Assembly: GCF_004341085.1 (NCBI RefSeq) | Contig: NZ_SLXW01000001.1 | Coordinates: 558,001 to 622,000, forward strand | Source: Sphingomonas sp. PP-CE-1G-424 | GTDB taxonomy: Bacteria; Pseudomonadota; Alphaproteobacteria; Sphingomonadales; Sphingomonadaceae | Reading direction: 5' to 3' | Length of the DNA: 64,000 nucleotides | In this document: in pieces, positions 33,357 through 48,368 of the stretch | Layout of the letters: each line of letters opens with the position of its first letter | Position numbering within the stretch: position 1 is the first letter of the stretch | Translations under genes and position numbers: made by a program | Notes under the pieces: generated by a model | Told to the model about the DNA's origin: nothing | Seen by the model: only the letters and a program-made list of their open reading frames with translations | The model's database searches: none

Positions 33357-33566
33357 GATGCGATCCCAATGAAACCCTGTGATGGCGCAGACCGGATAGG
33401 TCAGCACCAGTTACGGACCGGCATGTCGTAGAGATGCCGGCCAACCACAATGTCGTTTTTAGAAACTCTCGATTAACGCGCCGTGGCCGATGCGTTCATC
33501 GTGCAGCAGGCATCGCCCGACAGCGTTGCCGGAAGATGTCGCCGCGTGTCTCGATTGTTGCCGGCG

Positions 33567-36577
<3,011 letters not shown>

Positions 36578-36657
36578 CGCCTTCACTGTTGCACGGGCGA
36601 TGGGGTAAACCGCAAGCGGCGATTGCTCCAACCGCCGCGTCATCCTATTTCGAGGGC

Positions 36658-37317
36658 ATGACAAATCCACCACTCCGCGCCGCGATCGTGCCCGTCACGC
36701 CGATCCAGCAGAACTGCACGATCATCTGGTGCACCGAGACGATGAAGGCGGCGGTGATCGATCCGGGTGGCGACCTGCCGCGGATCATGGCTGCGGTCGA
36801 ACAGGCGGGGGTGACGGTCGAGAAGATCCTGCTGACACATGGGCATATCGATCATGCGGGGGGCGCCAAGCGGCTGTCGAACGATCTCGGCGTGCCGATC
36901 GAGGGGCCGCACGAGGCGGATCGGTTCTGGTTACAGCGGCTCGATCAGGATGGGCCGAAATACGGGATTTCGGGCGTCAATTTCGAGCCGGACCGGTGGC
37001 TGGTCGAGGGCGACACGGTGTCCGTCGGGGATCTCGTGCTCGATGTGTACGAGACGCCGGGGCATACCGAAGGCCATGTGATCTTCCACCACGCGCCGTC
37101 GAAGTTCGCACAGGTGGGGGATGTGTTGTTCCAGGGGTCAGTCGGGCGATCAGACATGCCTGGGGGCAATCACGAGACGCTGGTGAAGTCGATCGTCGAG
37201 AAGCTTTGGCCGCTCGGGAGCGATACGAGCTTTATTCCGGGGCATGGGCCGGCGAGCACGTTCGCACATGAGCGGGCGACGAATATGTTCGTTAGCGATC
37301 GGGCTTTGGCGGAATAG
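36658..37317 (+). CDS. Metallo-beta-lactamase-fold hydrolase (glyoxalase II/YcbL-like)
   Basis: A 219-residue cytoplasmic MBL-fold enzyme. The metal motif is LLTHGHIDHAGG, with further ligands in YETPGHTEGHVIF, GDVLFQGSVGRSDMPGG and FIPGHGPASTF. The sequence QNCTIIW near the start and the SVGRSDMPGG loop match the single-domain YcbL/GloB-like group, which has thioesterase or glyoxalase II-type activity. GAGGG precedes the ATG. It is divergent from pabB and followed by two repeats. Confidence 0.9.
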   Translation: MTNPPLRAAIVPVTPIQQNCTIIWCTETMKAAVIDPGGDLPRIMAAVEQAGVTVEKILLTHGHIDHAGGAKRLSNDLGVPIEGPHEADRFWLQRLDQDGPKYGISGVNFEPDRWLVEGDTVSVGDLVLDVYETPGHTEGHVIFHHAPSKFAQVGDVLFQGSVGRSDMPGGNHETLVKSIVEKLWPLGSDTSFIPGHGPASTFAHERATNMFVSDRALAE

Positions 37318-37338
37318 CGTCCGCTTGCAACGCTAGCT

Positions 37339-37417
37339 GTTCCCCCGCGGAGGCGGGGGCCCAGACTCAACCAAAGGCGGTACGCTTGGCCCTGGGCCCC
37401 CGCCTTCGCGGGGGAAC
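37339..37417. repeat. Intergenic inverted repeat, family E copy 3
   Basis: GTTCCCCCGCGGAGGCGGGG with GCCCAGA on the left pairs with CTGGGCCCCCGCCTTCGCGG with GGGAAC on the right. Each arm is itself a hairpin. It lies after the MBL hydrolase gene and 30 bp before a family D copy. Confidence 0.88.
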
Positions 37418-37446
37418 AAGAAACAGAAGCACCACCATTCAACGGC

Positions 37447-37552
37447 CCCACCCCGGCGAAGGCCGGGGCCCAGTTGGGGGACGAGGTTTGGCTAGCGTCG
37501 CGCTCTGTTACTGCCACCTTTCCAACTGGGCCCCGGCCTTCGCCGGGGTGGT
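37447..37552. repeat. Intergenic palindromic repeat, family D copy 2
   Basis: CCACCCCGGCGAAGGCCGGG with GCCCAGTTGG on the left and CCAACTGGGCCCCGGCCTTC with GCCGGGGTGG on the right, almost perfectly complementary. It ends 20 bp from the stop of the convergent M28 peptidase gene. Confidence 0.92.
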
Positions 37553-37572
37553 TGCGAGCGTGAGGGCTGGTC

Positions 37573-39198
37573 TTACTTTCGCTCCGCTGCCGTCTCAGCC
37601 CGCACCGACTTGAACTCCGACCCGTCGCGCCACTCGGGCCACAACCGGCTGTTCGCCAGCTTCGTGCCGATCGTCTTGAACAACTCCACGTCCTGCGCCG
37701 CCCCGCGCAGGTCCCAGTCGGCGCCCCAAGCGTCACACGTCTGGTGATAGCATTTCATATAGCCGTCGAGCCACGCCTGCCCCGCAGTCCGGCCACCCTT
37801 GACCAGATCCGGCGCCCCACTGATCGCCATCAGCAGTAAGGTCGGCACGCCGCGCCGCGCGACCGAGAAATGGTCGGCGCGGTAGAACAGCCCGCGTTCG
37901 GGGAGCGCTTCCGGCGTCACGACGCGGCCCTGCGCTTTCGCCGCATCGCCGAGCATGTCCTCGAGGCTGTTCTGGCCGGCGCCGACCAGCATGACGTCCT
38001 TTGCGGGGCCTGCGGTCTGGAGGATGTCGAGCGTCAGGTTGGCGACCGTTTTGGCGGCCGGATAGACCGGGTTCACCGCATAGGTCTCCGAACCGAGCAA
38101 CCCGCGCTCCTCGCCGCTCCACAGCGCGAAGACGAGGCTGCGGTCGGTGCGCGGGGCCTTGGCGAAATTGCGCGCGAGTTCGAGGACGCCCGCCACGCCT
38201 AGGCCGTCGTCGTTCGCGCCGGGCCGGATGGTGCGCCCCTGCGCATCGGGCGCGCCAATGCCGTAAGCGTCCCAGTGCGCGCCGAACATCACGACCTCGT
38301 CGGGATGCGTCTTGCCCGGCAGCTTCGCCAACACGTTCTGGCTCACGGCGGTGTCGTGCTTGACCGGCAAGTCGGTGGTGAACGCCTGCTTCAGCGCGAC
38401 CGGGCGGAAGTCGCTCCGCCGCGCCGCTTTCCGTAACGCCGTCAGATCGAGGCCGGATGCGGCGAACAAGCGGTTCGCTGCGCCACCTTCGAGCCAGCCC
38501 TGGAGCATCACCCGCGATTCGGGATCCTTCCGGACGATGTCGTAATTTTCGCCGGCGGGAGCGGTGACCGTGTTCCAGCCATACCCAGCGCCCGCCGTGT
38601 CATGGACGATCAGCGCGCCGACCGCGCCACGTCGCGCCGCCTCTTCGTATTTGTACGTCCAGCGGCCGTAGTAAGTCATCCGGCGGTCGCCGAACTTGCC
38701 CTTCGCATCGTCGCCTGGGACCGCCTCGAAATCGGGATCGTTGACGAGAAACACCGCGACCTTGTCCTTGAGGTCGAGGCCCTTGAAGTCGTCCCAGCCG
38801 CGCTCCGGCGCGCTGACGCCGTAGCCGACGAACACCATCGGTGCGTTCTCGATCGCGACGCGGTCGACGCCGCGGACGGTGCTGAGATACACGTCGCGGC
38901 CCTGTACCAGCGCGGTGTCGCCGGCGCGGACGGTGCCCGCGCCCATCCGGGTGTGGACGAGCGGCACGGGTTGCGTCCAGCTGCCGTTCGGGCCGCCGGG
39001 TTGCGCCTTCATCGCCTTGAACTGCGCGATCAGCCAAGCGATCGTCTTGGTCTCGCCCGGCGTTCCGGGCGCACGGCCTTCGAAAGAGTCGGAGGCGAGC
39101 GTCTTCACGTCGGCGGACAACCGCTCTGGCGATACCTGCGCGGCGGCCGGTGACGCAGCCAGCAGCGCGGCAGCGGTAAGATAGCGAAGCGCGCTCAT
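37573..39198 (-). CDS. Secreted M28 family metallopeptidase (PA-domain aminopeptidase)
   Basis: A 541-residue exported zinc aminopeptidase. It has a signal peptide (LTAAALLAASPAAAQ, to about residue 21), an inserted protease-associated domain at about 130-260 (VFVGYGVSAPERGWDD, GALIVHDTAGAGYGWN) and the co-catalytic zinc domain with VMFGAHWDAYG, PGANDDGLGVAGVLELA, WSGEERGLLGSE and LDILQTAG. It releases N-terminal amino acids in the periplasm or outside. It overlaps the stop of the MAPEG gene by four bases, so translation is coupled. Downstream is a family D repeat. Confidence 0.94.
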   Translation of the reverse strand: MSALRYLTAAALLAASPAAAQVSPERLSADVKTLASDSFEGRAPGTPGETKTIAWLIAQFKAMKAQPGGPNGSWTQPVPLVHTRMGAGTVRAGDTALVQGRDVYLSTVRGVDRVAIENAPMVFVGYGVSAPERGWDDFKGLDLKDKVAVFLVNDPDFEAVPGDDAKGKFGDRRMTYYGRWTYKYEEAARRGAVGALIVHDTAGAGYGWNTVTAPAGENYDIVRKDPESRVMLQGWLEGGAANRLFAASGLDLTALRKAARRSDFRPVALKQAFTTDLPVKHDTAVSQNVLAKLPGKTHPDEVVMFGAHWDAYGIGAPDAQGRTIRPGANDDGLGVAGVLELARNFAKAPRTDRSLVFALWSGEERGLLGSETYAVNPVYPAAKTVANLTLDILQTAGPAKDVMLVGAGQNSLEDMLGDAAKAQGRVVTPEALPERGLFYRADHFSVARRGVPTLLLMAISGAPDLVKGGRTAGQAWLDGYMKCYHQTCDAWGADWDLRGAAQDVELFKTIGTKLANSRLWPEWRDGSEFKSVRAETAAERK

Positions 39199-39638
39199 GC
39201 CCGGCCACCCGACGGCACGACCTGGAAGGTCTTGGCAGTGGGCACGCTGTTCGCCTGATACGCGATCGTCAGCGCCCACCCAGCCAGCACCGCCATCAAC
39301 GCCCAGGTCGCCAGCGCGCCCCCTGCCCGCGGTACGCTCGATGTCGTCCGGTCCATCCCGAACGCGTGGGCGATTCGCGCGATCACGAACACCGCACCGG
39401 CGATCCACAGCCACAGCGTCGATCCGCCGGCGAGTTCGATCAGGCCGATCAGGATCAGGATGAACGGCGCGTATTCGGTGAAGTTGGCATGCGCGCGCAT
39501 CCGCGCCTGCAGGCGCTGGTTGCCGTCGTCGCCGATCAGCACGCTCTCCTTCACGCGCATCGGCACGATTCGGAAGGCGAGCCACAGGTTGACGACGGCG
39601 GCGGCCGCGGCGATCGTCAGCGTTACGGGTAATATCAC
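39195..39638 (-). CDS. MAPEG family membrane protein
   Basis: A 147-residue protein with four hydrophobic helices and the MAPEG signatures RMRAHANFTEYAPFILI and RIAHAFGM. Family members are glutathione-dependent eicosanoid/glutathione-metabolism enzymes in eukaryotes; bacterial ones are mostly uncharacterised. It overlaps the downstream M28 peptidase gene by four bases. It is divergent from rpmF, with about 215 bp between the starts. Confidence 0.9.
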   Translation of the reverse strand: MILPVTLTIAAAAAVVNLWLAFRIVPMRVKESVLIGDDGNQRLQARMRAHANFTEYAPFILILIGLIELAGGSTLWLWIAGAVFVIARIAHAFGMDRTTSSVPRAGGALATWALMAVLAGWALTIAYQANSVPTAKTFQVVPSGGRA

Positions 39639-39853
39639 GGCGTTGCCCCTCGAATATCAGGTCTTTTGTCAGCCGCATGCCCTGCCACTCTGGGCCAAAG
39701 CTTGCAACGCGGGGTGAAATCGCTATAGCGCCACGCTTCGCGAGCGTCAGGCCGCATGGGTTGCTTCAGGCGGCCGGCATTCTTGTCGGTTGCCTGTGTC
39801 CTGTGTCCGGACGTACTCGGAGCCCCGACCTTTAGATTGAACAAGGTGCCGAA

Positions 39854-40033
39854 ATGGCCGTCCCCAAAAGAAAAACCTCGCCCTCCAAGCGCGGCATGCG
39901 CCGTGGTCACGACTCGCTCACGATCGCGTCGTTCCAGGAATGCCCCAACTGTGGCGAACTGAAGCGTCCGCACAACCTGTGCGGGTCGTGCGGTCACTAT
40001 AACGGTCGCGAAATCCTCTCGATCGAGGGCTGA
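39854..40033 (+). CDS. rpmF: 50S ribosomal protein L32
   Basis: A 59-residue basic protein beginning [20 protein letters not shown] and ending with a zinc-ribbon-like [21 protein letters not shown]. The paired CxxC motifs are intact. It heads the conserved rpmF-plsX-fabH-ihfA-merR order, which ties ribosome and fatty-acid synthesis. The yceD/DUF177 gene often found upstream of rpmF is absent here. plsX starts 41 bp downstream. Confidence 0.97.
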   Translation: MAVPKRKTSPSKRGMRRGHDSLTIASFQECPNCGELKRPHNLCGSCGHYNGREILSIEG

Positions 40034-40074
40034 GGATTCCGTCCGGAACCTCTAACTTGAACGAAGGATAAGCG

Positions 40075-41103
40075 ATGCCCGACAGCGGCTGGATCGCGGT
40101 CGATGCGATGGGTGGCGATGACGGGCTGGCAGTGATGCTCGCCGGTGTCGCCCGCGCGCGTCATCAATTCGAGGGCATGCGCTTCCTGCTGGTCGGCGAC
40201 GAAGCTGCGATTCGCGAGGGGCTGAAGGCTCATCCGAACCTGTCGCAGCATTCGGAGATCGTCCACGCGCCGGAAGTCGTCGGGTCGAGCGACAAGCCGA
40301 CCCAGGCGATTCGTCGCGCCAAGAAGACCTCGATGGGCATCGCGATCGACCTGGTGAAACAGGGTCGCGCCGCCGCCGCGGTGTCGTCGGGGAATACCGG
40401 CGCGCTGATGGCGATGGCGAAGCTGTCGCTGCGGATGCTGCCGGGGATCGACCGGCCCGCCCTCGCGGCGCGTCTGCCGACGCTGGGCGACACCGACATG
40501 GTGATGCTCGACCTCGGTGCGAACACCGAGTGCGACGCGCGCAATCTCGTCCAGTTCGCGATCATGGGCGCCGCCTATGCGCGCACCGCGCTCGACATCC
40601 CGCATCCTCGCGTCGCGCTGCTGAATATCGGCAGTGAGGACATGAAGGGTACGGACGAGATTCGCGATGCGGCGGCTCAGCTGCGCGCGACGCCAGCGGT
40701 CGACATGCAGTTCAACGGCTTCATCGAAGGCGACCGTCTGTCGCGCGGTGATGTCGACGTCGTCGTGTGTGACGGATTCTCGGGCAACATCGCGCTGAAG
40801 ACCGCCGAGGGCACCGCGCGATTTGTCGCCGACTTGCTCAAGCGCGCGTTTCGCAGCTCAGTCCGGTCGAAGCTTGGCTTCCTGATCTCGCGGCCCGCGA
40901 CCGAGTTGCTGCGCGATCACCTCGATCCCAACAATCACAACGGCGCGGTGTTTCTCGGGCTCAACGGCATCGTCGTGAAGAGCCACGGCGGCGCCACCGA
41001 GCGCGGCGTCGCGACCGCGATCGGCAATGCCGCCAAGATGGTCCGCAACGATCTGGTACGGCGCATCGCCGACGATCTGGGCAGCGTGGAGAAGGCGGCA
41101 TGA
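40075..41103 (+). CDS. plsX: Phosphate acyltransferase PlsX
   Basis: A 342-residue enzyme that converts acyl-ACP and phosphate to acyl-phosphate, the first step of phospholipid synthesis through PlsY. Family signatures include [62 protein letters not shown] and [20 protein letters not shown] precedes the ATG. It overlaps fabH by four bases, so it is coupled. Confidence 0.97.
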   Translation: MPDSGWIAVDAMGGDDGLAVMLAGVARARHQFEGMRFLLVGDEAAIREGLKAHPNLSQHSEIVHAPEVVGSSDKPTQAIRRAKKTSMGIAIDLVKQGRAAAAVSSGNTGALMAMAKLSLRMLPGIDRPALAARLPTLGDTDMVMLDLGANTECDARNLVQFAIMGAAYARTALDIPHPRVALLNIGSEDMKGTDEIRDAAAQLRATPAVDMQFNGFIEGDRLSRGDVDVVVCDGFSGNIALKTAEGTARFVADLLKRAFRSSVRSKLGFLISRPATELLRDHLDPNNHNGAVFLGLNGIVVKSHGGATERGVATAIGNAAKMVRNDLVRRIADDLGSVEKAA

Positions 41104-42068
41104 TCCGGTCTGTGGTCATCGGCACCGGCTCCGCCCTGCCCGCGCGCCGCGTCTCCAACGCCGAGCTGGCGGAACAGGTCGACACCAGTGACGAGTGGAT
41201 CGTCGAGCGCACCGGCATCCGCTTCCGCCACATCGCCGGCGAAGGCGAGACGACCGCGACGCTCGCCGCCGATGCTTGCCGCCGCGCGCTCGCCGCCGCC
41301 GGTATCGAGGCGCAGAGCATCGACCTGATCGTGCTCGCCACCGCGACACCCGACCAGACCTTCCCCGCCAGCGCCACCAAGGTGCAGGCGATGCTCGGCA
41401 TCAACGACTGCGTCGCGTTCGACGTCGCGGCGGTCTGCTCGGGCTTCCTGTACGCGGTCCAGGTCGTCGACAGCATGATCCGCAGCGGCGCCGCCAAGCG
41501 CGCGCTGGTGATCGGCGCCGAGACGTTCAGCCGCATCCTCGACTGGGAAGACCGGACGACGTGCGTGCTGTTCGGCGACGGCGCCGGTGCGATCGTGCTG
41601 GAGGCGCAGGAGACCGCGGACGATGGCGGTCGCGGCATCCTGACGACCAAGCTGCACGCCGATGGCCGTCACAACGAACTCCTCTATGTCGACGGCGGCG
41701 TCTCGACCACCGGCACCGTCGGCAAGCTCCGCATGAAGGGCCGCGAAGTCTTCCGCCACGCGGTGACCAACCTGGCGTCGGTGATGACCGAGTCGCTGGC
41801 GATGGCCGGGCTGTCGTCGGACCAGGTCGACTGGGTCGTCCCGCATCAGGCGAACGCGCGCATCCTCGACGCTACCGCGCGCAAACTCGGCCTCGCGCCG
41901 GAGAAGGTCGTCGTCACCGTCGACCAGCACGCGAACACCTCGGCAGCCTCGGTTCCGCTCGCGTTGGACGTCGCCGTGCGCGACGGACGTGTCCGACAAG
42001 GACAGATCGTCGTACTAGAGGCGATGGGCGGCGGGTTCACCTGGGGTGCTGCGGTTATCCGCTTCTAA
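41100..42068 (+). CDS. fabH: 3-oxoacyl-[acyl-carrier-protein] synthase III
   Basis: A 322-residue condensing enzyme that starts fatty-acid synthesis from acetyl-CoA and malonyl-ACP. The catalytic triad is visible: Cys113 in AAVCSGFLY, His249 in [10 protein letters not shown] and Asn279 in QHANTSAAS. The C-terminal [13 protein letters not shown] is typical. It starts inside the plsX stop (ATGA). ihfA follows 92 bp later and may have its own promoter in that gap. Confidence 0.97.
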   Translation: MIRSVVIGTGSALPARRVSNAELAEQVDTSDEWIVERTGIRFRHIAGEGETTATLAADACRRALAAAGIEAQSIDLIVLATATPDQTFPASATKVQAMLGINDCVAFDVAAVCSGFLYAVQVVDSMIRSGAAKRALVIGAETFSRILDWEDRTTCVLFGDGAGAIVLEAQETADDGGRGILTTKLHADGRHNELLYVDGGVSTTGTVGKLRMKGREVFRHAVTNLASVMTESLAMAGLSSDQVDWVVPHQANARILDATARKLGLAPEKVVVTVDQHANTSAASVPLALDVAVRDGRVRQGQIVVLEAMGGGFTWGAAVIRF

Positions 42069-42160
42069 TCCTTTCGAATCATCTCGATTCGCTTGTAGAA
42101 CAAAAGTTCTTCCGGTCGCTCCCGCGCTTGTGTAGGAGGTTCGCCGAGTGTGGGAGCTTG

Positions 42161-42463
42161 ATGAACATGACGACGGGTACTTTGACGCGGGCCGATCTGG
42201 CCGAATCGCTCCACAAGGAGGTCGGGCTGTCGCGCTCGGATTCCTCCAAGATCGTCGAGCAGATCCTGACCGAGATGTGTGGGGCGCTGTCGCAGGGTGA
42301 GAACGTCAAGATTTCGGGGTTCGGGACGTTCGTGCTGCGCGACAAGGGCGAGCGCGTCGGTCGTAATCCGAAGACCGGCATCGAGGTGCCGATCGCACCG
42401 CGCCGCGTGCTGACGTTCCGCGCTAGCCAGATGATGCGGGAACGCATCGTCGAGGCGGACTGA
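42161..42463 (+). CDS. ihfA: Integration host factor subunit alpha
   Basis: A 100-residue DNA-bending HU/IHF protein that pairs with IhfB. Signatures are [34 protein letters not shown] and the beta-arm with the intercalating proline in [15 protein letters not shown] helps many sigma-54 promoters by bending DNA, relevant because rpoN and a sigma-54 site lie in this window. ATG at 42161 has GGGAG four bases upstream; an ATG two codons later has better spacing. Confidence 0.95.
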   Translation: MNMTTGTLTRADLAESLHKEVGLSRSDSSKIVEQILTEMCGALSQGENVKISGFGTFVLRDKGERVGRNPKTGIEVPIAPRRVLTFRASQMMRERIVEAD

Positions 42464-42471
42464 CGCCCGAC

Positions 42472-42858
42472 ATGCCTGATACCGACGACGTACTACCCGA
42501 TGCCGGGGGGCAAAAGGCCGGTGCGGCGTTTCGGACGATCGGCGAACTGTCGCGCGACACCGGTCTGCCGCAGCATATCCTGCGCTATTGGGAAACGCGC
42601 TTTCCCCAGCTGAAGCCGCTGCAACGCGCGGGCAACCGGCGGTACTATCGTGCCGAGGATGTCGCGCTGGTGCGGCGAATCGACCAGTATCTCAACCGCG
42701 AGGGTTATACAGTGCGCGGCGTCCAGCAGTTGCTGGGGGCGGAGAAGCGCGCACCCGCCATTCCCGGACCGGGCGAGATCGTCGCGCAGGCGGAGTCGCC
42801 GATGACCGCGTTGCGCGCGATCCGGGACATGCTCGCCGAGGCGCTCGCGGCGGACTGA
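42472..42858 (+). CDS. MerR family transcriptional regulator
   Basis: A 128-residue DNA-binding protein with an N-terminal disordered tail of about 20 residues, a winged-helix MerR domain (FRTIGELSRDTGLPQHILRYWETRF, then NRRYYRAEDVALVRRIDQYL), a short coiled region and an acidic C-terminus. No ligand-binding cysteines are present. The MerR gene directly after ihfA is a standard alphaproteobacterial neighbour of unknown regulon. The gap to ihfA is 8 bp, so it is cotranscribed. Confidence 0.9.
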   Translation: MPDTDDVLPDAGGQKAGAAFRTIGELSRDTGLPQHILRYWETRFPQLKPLQRAGNRRYYRAEDVALVRRIDQYLNREGYTVRGVQQLLGAEKRAPAIPGPGEIVAQAESPMTALRAIRDMLAEALAAD

Positions 42859-42863
42859 CATTC

Positions 42864-42972
42864 TCCCCTCCCTGGAGGGGAGGGTCGGGGGTGGGTCGGT
42901 TTCCACAAGCTCGCACGGCAGTGGCACGAGCCGGCCTACCCACCTCCAACCCCTCCCTTTCAGGGAGGGGGG
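42864..42972. repeat. Intergenic palindromic repeat, family A copy 2
   Basis: CCCCTCCCTGGAGGGGAGGG and GGGTGGGTCGG on the left pair with CCTACCCACCTCCAACCCCT and CCCTTTCAGGGAGGGG on the right. It lies between the convergent merR and prfC genes, filling the gap. Confidence 0.9.
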
Positions 42973-42978
42973 CTTAGA

Positions 42979-44547
<1,569 letters not shown>

Positions 44548-44749
44548 GGCGAGGGTCCGGTGCGCCGAGTCTGGGCTCGGAAGGTAAGGAAGTTCAGGCT
44601 ACGTGCCGCTCGCAATCCCCTTCCCGCGCGGGACGCGGCGGGATCGGGAGGAGGCGGCATGCAGCGATCATCGCGTGCTATTGGCAGATGCGGGGCGTGT
44701 AGGACAGAGGGGAGACATTGGTCATCCTCTCCGGTTGGGACCGATGTTC

Positions 44750-44873
44750 GATCCTCCCCCGCCAGGGGGAGGTGGCGCGAAGCGTCGGAGGGGGAGGACA
44801 CGGAACAGCGGTTCTCCCTTACCTCCCCCTCCGTCTGGCAAGAGCCAGCCACCTCCCCCTGGCGGGGGAGGAT
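44750..44873. repeat. Intergenic palindromic repeat, family B copy 4
   Basis: GATCCTCCCCCGCCAGGGGG and CCCCCTGGCGGGGGAGGATC outer arms, with inner CGGAGGGGGAGGA and CCTCCCCCTCCG parts. It fills the lower-coordinate half of the 349-bp gap 44548-44896 between prfC and the epimerase-like gene; in the rest (44548-44749) I see no gene or clear signal. Confidence 0.9.
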
Positions 44874-44896
44874 CGCAGAGGTCCGATGCAGTTGGT

Positions 44897-45781
44897 TCAA
44901 ATGGTGGTAGTCACCAGCGTCACGCTCATTTCGATGCGCTTCGTACCGCCGGCGGGGATCTCGAACACGCCGGGCTTGTCGCGGTAGTCGCCGGTATAGC
45001 CTTCGGGATCGGCGATGCCGTGCCAGGGCTCGACGCAGACATAGGCCGCGCCGGGCTTGGTCCAGATGCCAAGCTTGCGCGTGTCGGGGAAGGCGATCTT
45101 CAACTGCGGGCCGGTCTTGACGCCATAGGTGACGGCGTCGGAATGGATCGGGTCCCAGACCAGTGCATCCTTGGCGAACAGCTCGTCGCGCAGGGCGATG
45201 ACACGGTCCTCGACCGGCGAGGGGCGCTCGTCGACGGCGATCTGGCCGTCGGGGCTGATCGCCTTCAGCTTGCCGGGTTCGTCGGCGTCGAACGTGATGC
45301 GATGATCGGCGCGAGGCTCGCCGTACGGGAGCGGCCACGCGAAGGCGGGGTGGAAGCCGAAACTAGCCGGCATCGGCGCGTCGGTGCGGTTGTGGATGTG
45401 CGCCTCGATTCCGAGCGTCGCGCCGTCGAGCGTGAAGACGATGTCTAGTGCGAAAGCGAACGGGTAGGCCTTCCGGGTTTCGTCGCTGTCGGTGAGGCGG
45501 AAGGTGGCGGAGGTCTCCGACTGCGCGATCACGTCGAACATCGAATGGCGCGCGAAACCGTGCTTCTGCATCGGGTAGGCCTGGCCGTCGAGGCGGATGA
45601 CGCCTTCGTTGACGACACCGACGACGGGGAAAAGGATCGGCGCGTGACCGGTCCAATAGGCCGGGTCGGCGTTGGTCATCAGCTCGCGGCCGTCGGCGTC
45701 GTGGAGGTGGGTAAGCTCGGCACCGTGCGGGTTGATCTGCGCGGTGAGGTGGTCGTTGGCGATCGTGATCAGGTCGGTCAT
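44897..45781 (-). CDS. Aldose 1-epimerase family protein
   Basis: A 294-residue galactose-mutarotase-like beta-sandwich protein. It begins with ITIANDHLTAQINPHGAELTHL, has the active-site histidine in ASFGFHPAFAWP and a GAAYVCVEPWHGIADP stretch with an acidic catalytic residue. The 'aldose 1-epimerase family' or YeaD-type hexose-phosphate mutarotase branch fits, but the sugar is unknown. It is preceded by a family D repeat and followed by a gap with a family B repeat, so it is a single-gene unit. Confidence 0.9.
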   Translation of the reverse strand: MTDLITIANDHLTAQINPHGAELTHLHDADGRELMTNADPAYWTGHAPILFPVVGVVNEGVIRLDGQAYPMQKHGFARHSMFDVIAQSETSATFRLTDSDETRKAYPFAFALDIVFTLDGATLGIEAHIHNRTDAPMPASFGFHPAFAWPLPYGEPRADHRITFDADEPGKLKAISPDGQIAVDERPSPVEDRVIALRDELFAKDALVWDPIHSDAVTYGVKTGPQLKIAFPDTRKLGIWTKPGAAYVCVEPWHGIADPEGYTGDYRDKPGVFEIPAGGTKRIEMSVTLVTTTI

Positions 45782-45836
45782 GGGGTTCCTTCCGTGAGCT
45801 TCAAACGCGCGAGGCTTCAAAACGCTCACCCCACTC

Positions 45837-45940
45837 CACCCCGGCGAAGGCCGGGGCCCAATTGGCTGACGTTGCCAACGACGCGCATCGCTCCGTTACA
45901 CCAGCCTTTCCACTTGGGCCCCGGCCTTCGCCGGGGTGGG
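45837..45940. repeat. Intergenic palindromic repeat, family D copy 3
   Basis: CCACCCCGGCGAAGGCCGGG with GCCCAATTGG on the left and CACTTGGGCCCCGGCCTTCG with CCGGGGTGGG on the right. It lies in the intergenic space between pheT and the epimerase-like gene, both on the minus strand. Confidence 0.92.
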
Positions 45941-45953
45941 GTTTGGGGCGAGG

Positions 45954-48368
45954 TTATCCCCGAAGACTCGCGCCCTGTTTTGCGGCGGCCGCGACCACCT
46001 TGTCGGCGATCGCCTTGATCTCTTCGTCGGTGAAGCTCTTGGCGGTCGGTTGCAGGACGACCTCGACCGCGACCGACTTGTGGCCGTCCTCGACCCCGGC
46101 CCCGGTGAACACGTCGAACACGCGGGCCGAGACGATCGCGACCTTGTCGGCGCCCTTGACCGCACGGACGAGCGTGTCGGTGGCGAGCGCTGCGGGCACG
46201 AGGAAGGCGAAGTCTCGGCGGACGGCTTGCAGCGCCGGCGGCGTGTAGGCCGGACGCGCGAAGCCAGTGGCGCGCTTTGGCGGGATCGCGTCGAGGTAGA
46301 CTTCTACCGCAGCAACCGCGCCGTCGAGGTCGAACGCCTTCAGCACCGACGGATGGAGCATGCCGAAGCTTGCCAGAACCGTCTTCGGTCCGAGGCGGAG
46401 CGTACCGGACTGGCCGGGGTGCCAGGCGTCGCCGGCCTCCCCCATCACTTGCAGGTTATCCACCGGCGCGCCCGAGGCCGCGAGAAGCGCCAGCGCTTCG
46501 GCCTTCGCGTCATACGCGTCGAAGGTCGCCGCTTTCCCATCGCGCCAGCCGCGCGGGCGGCGGTCGCCGGCGAGGACTACGCCTAGCGTCGCGCGCTCGG
46601 CGTCCGCCAGATAGCGGCGGCCGATCTCGAACAGGCGGACGCTTTGCTGGCCACGCTTGAGGTTCCGGCCGGTCGCTGCAAGCAGGCCGGGGAGCAGCGA
46701 CGGACGCATGACTTTCAGGTCTTCGCTGATCGGGTTGGCGAGCGTCCAGGCACCGCCGCCGAAGGGGGCTGCTTCGGTTTCGGAGAGGAAGCTCCACGTT
46801 ACCGCCTCGTCGAGCCCTCGGGCCGCCGCCGCGCGACGCGCGCGACGTTCGAGCTTCTGCTCGGGCGTGGCGGTCGGCTTGGCGACGCCGGGCATGCGGG
46901 GGAGCGGCGTCGAGGGGATATTGTCGATGCCCTCGATGCGGACGACTTCCTCGACGAGGTCGGCGGGGCCGTCGACGTCGCGCCTCCAGCTCGGGATCGT
47001 GACCGGCCACTTGCCCTCGATCGTCGAGAACAGCGCATCGCTGAACGCGTCGGCGGACGTGATCGCGCCGATCGTGAAGCCGAGCGACAACAATGTGCGC
47101 GCCTGGCGTTCGGGGGCGACGTGGAGGCCACCGAGCTCTGCACTCAAGCGCGGGTCGTAGTGGATCACGCGGGGCTCGAGCGGGAGTTCGCCCGAGCGGG
47201 TGACGTCGCTGGCCGTGCCGCCGCAGATGTGGAGGACGAGCGCGGTGGCGATCGCGAGGCCGTCTTCGAGGAACGCCGGATCGACGCCGCGTTCGAAGCG
47301 GCTGCGCGCGTCGGAGGTGAGCGTCAGCTTCTGGCCGGTGCGGGCGATGTGGTCGGGATCGAAATACGCGCATTCGATCAGCACGTCGGTGGTGTCCGCC
47401 GAGACGCCCGAATGCTCGCCGCCCATGATGCCGCCGATGTCGTGCACAGCGGTGTCGTCGGCGATGACGGTCATCGTCGCGTCGAGCGTGTAGGTCTTGC
47501 CGTTGAGCGCGACGACCTGCTCGCCGTCCTTGGCTTTCCGCGCGACGAGGCCGCCGGAGAGTTTGGCGCGGTCGTAGACGTGCAACGGGCGGCCGAGGTC
47601 GATCATCAGATAGTTGGTGATGTCGACGAGCGCGGAGATGGGCTTCTGGCCGATCGCGAGCAGGCTGCGGCGCATCCATTCGGGGGACTCGCCGTTGGTC
47701 ACGCCGGTGACGGTCTGCGCGAAGAAGGCGGGGCAGCCGGCGGTGTCTTCAGTGCGGACGTCCGGGCCCGCGCCCTCACTCGTGAACGCGCCGAACGTCA
47801 GCGGCGTAAGCGTGCCGAGGCCGGCGGCGGCGAGGTCCCGCGCGATGCCGCGGACGCCCATGCAGTCCTGGCGGTTGGGTGTGATCGCGACGTCGATGAC
47901 CGGATCGGTCAGGCCGGCATAGTCGGGGTACGCGGTGCCGATCGGGGCGTCTTCGGGCAGTTCGATGATGCCGTCGTGATCTTCGCCGAGTTCCAGTTCA
48001 CGCGTCGAACACATCATGCCGTTGGATTCGACGCCGCGGATGCTGGCGAGCTTTAGCGTCACGTCGAGGCCGGGGACGTACGCACCGGGCGCGCCGAACA
48101 CGCCGACCAGGCCGGCGCGCGCGTTGGGGGCGCCGCAGACGACTTGCAGCGGACCGTTACCGGCGTCGACCGACAGGATCTGGAGCTTGTCGGCCTGCGG
48201 GTGGCGTTCGGCGCTGAGCACCTTGGCGATCTTGAACGCGGCGAGCTTCTCGCCGGGGTTCTCGACGCCTTCGACCTCGAGGCCGATGCGGGTCAGCGCC
48301 TCGACGATTTCATCGAGCGTGGCGGTGGTTTCGAGGTGCTGCTTGAGCCAGCTGAGGGTGAACTTCAT
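45954..48368 (-). CDS. pheT: Phenylalanine--tRNA ligase beta subunit
   Basis: An 804-residue subunit of the alpha2-beta2 enzyme that charges tRNA-Phe. It has the N-terminal tRNA-binding (EMAP-like) domain at about 38-150 ([35 protein letters not shown]), the B3/B4 editing domain in the middle ([17 protein letters not shown]), B5, and the C-terminal ferredoxin-fold anticodon-binding domain ([11 protein letters not shown]). It starts within the pheS stop (four-base overlap). Confidence 0.97.
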   Translation of the reverse strand: MKFTLSWLKQHLETTATLDEIVEALTRIGLEVEGVENPGEKLAAFKIAKVLSAERHPQADKLQILSVDAGNGPLQVVCGAPNARAGLVGVFGAPGAYVPGLDVTLKLASIRGVESNGMMCSTRELELGEDHDGIIELPEDAPIGTAYPDYAGLTDPVIDVAITPNRQDCMGVRGIARDLAAAGLGTLTPLTFGAFTSEGAGPDVRTEDTAGCPAFFAQTVTGVTNGESPEWMRRSLLAIGQKPISALVDITNYLMIDLGRPLHVYDRAKLSGGLVARKAKDGEQVVALNGKTYTLDATMTVIADDTAVHDIGGIMGGEHSGVSADTTDVLIECAYFDPDHIARTGQKLTLTSDARSRFERGVDPAFLEDGLAIATALVLHICGGTASDVTRSGELPLEPRVIHYDPRLSAELGGLHVAPERQARTLLSLGFTIGAITSADAFSDALFSTIEGKWPVTIPSWRRDVDGPADLVEEVVRIEGIDNIPSTPLPRMPGVAKPTATPEQKLERRARRAAAARGLDEAVTWSFLSETEAAPFGGGAWTLANPISEDLKVMRPSLLPGLLAATGRNLKRGQQSVRLFEIGRRYLADAERATLGVVLAGDRRPRGWRDGKAATFDAYDAKAEALALLAASGAPVDNLQVMGEAGDAWHPGQSGTLRLGPKTVLASFGMLHPSVLKAFDLDGAVAAVEVYLDAIPPKRATGFARPAYTPPALQAVRRDFAFLVPAALATDTLVRAVKGADKVAIVSARVFDVFTGAGVEDGHKSVAVEVVLQPTAKSFTDEEIKAIADKVVAAAAKQGASLRG

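Noticed and set aside
46644..48056. A 470-codon plus-strand frame over pheT
   Set aside because: Shadow frame; pheT on the other strand has all domains.
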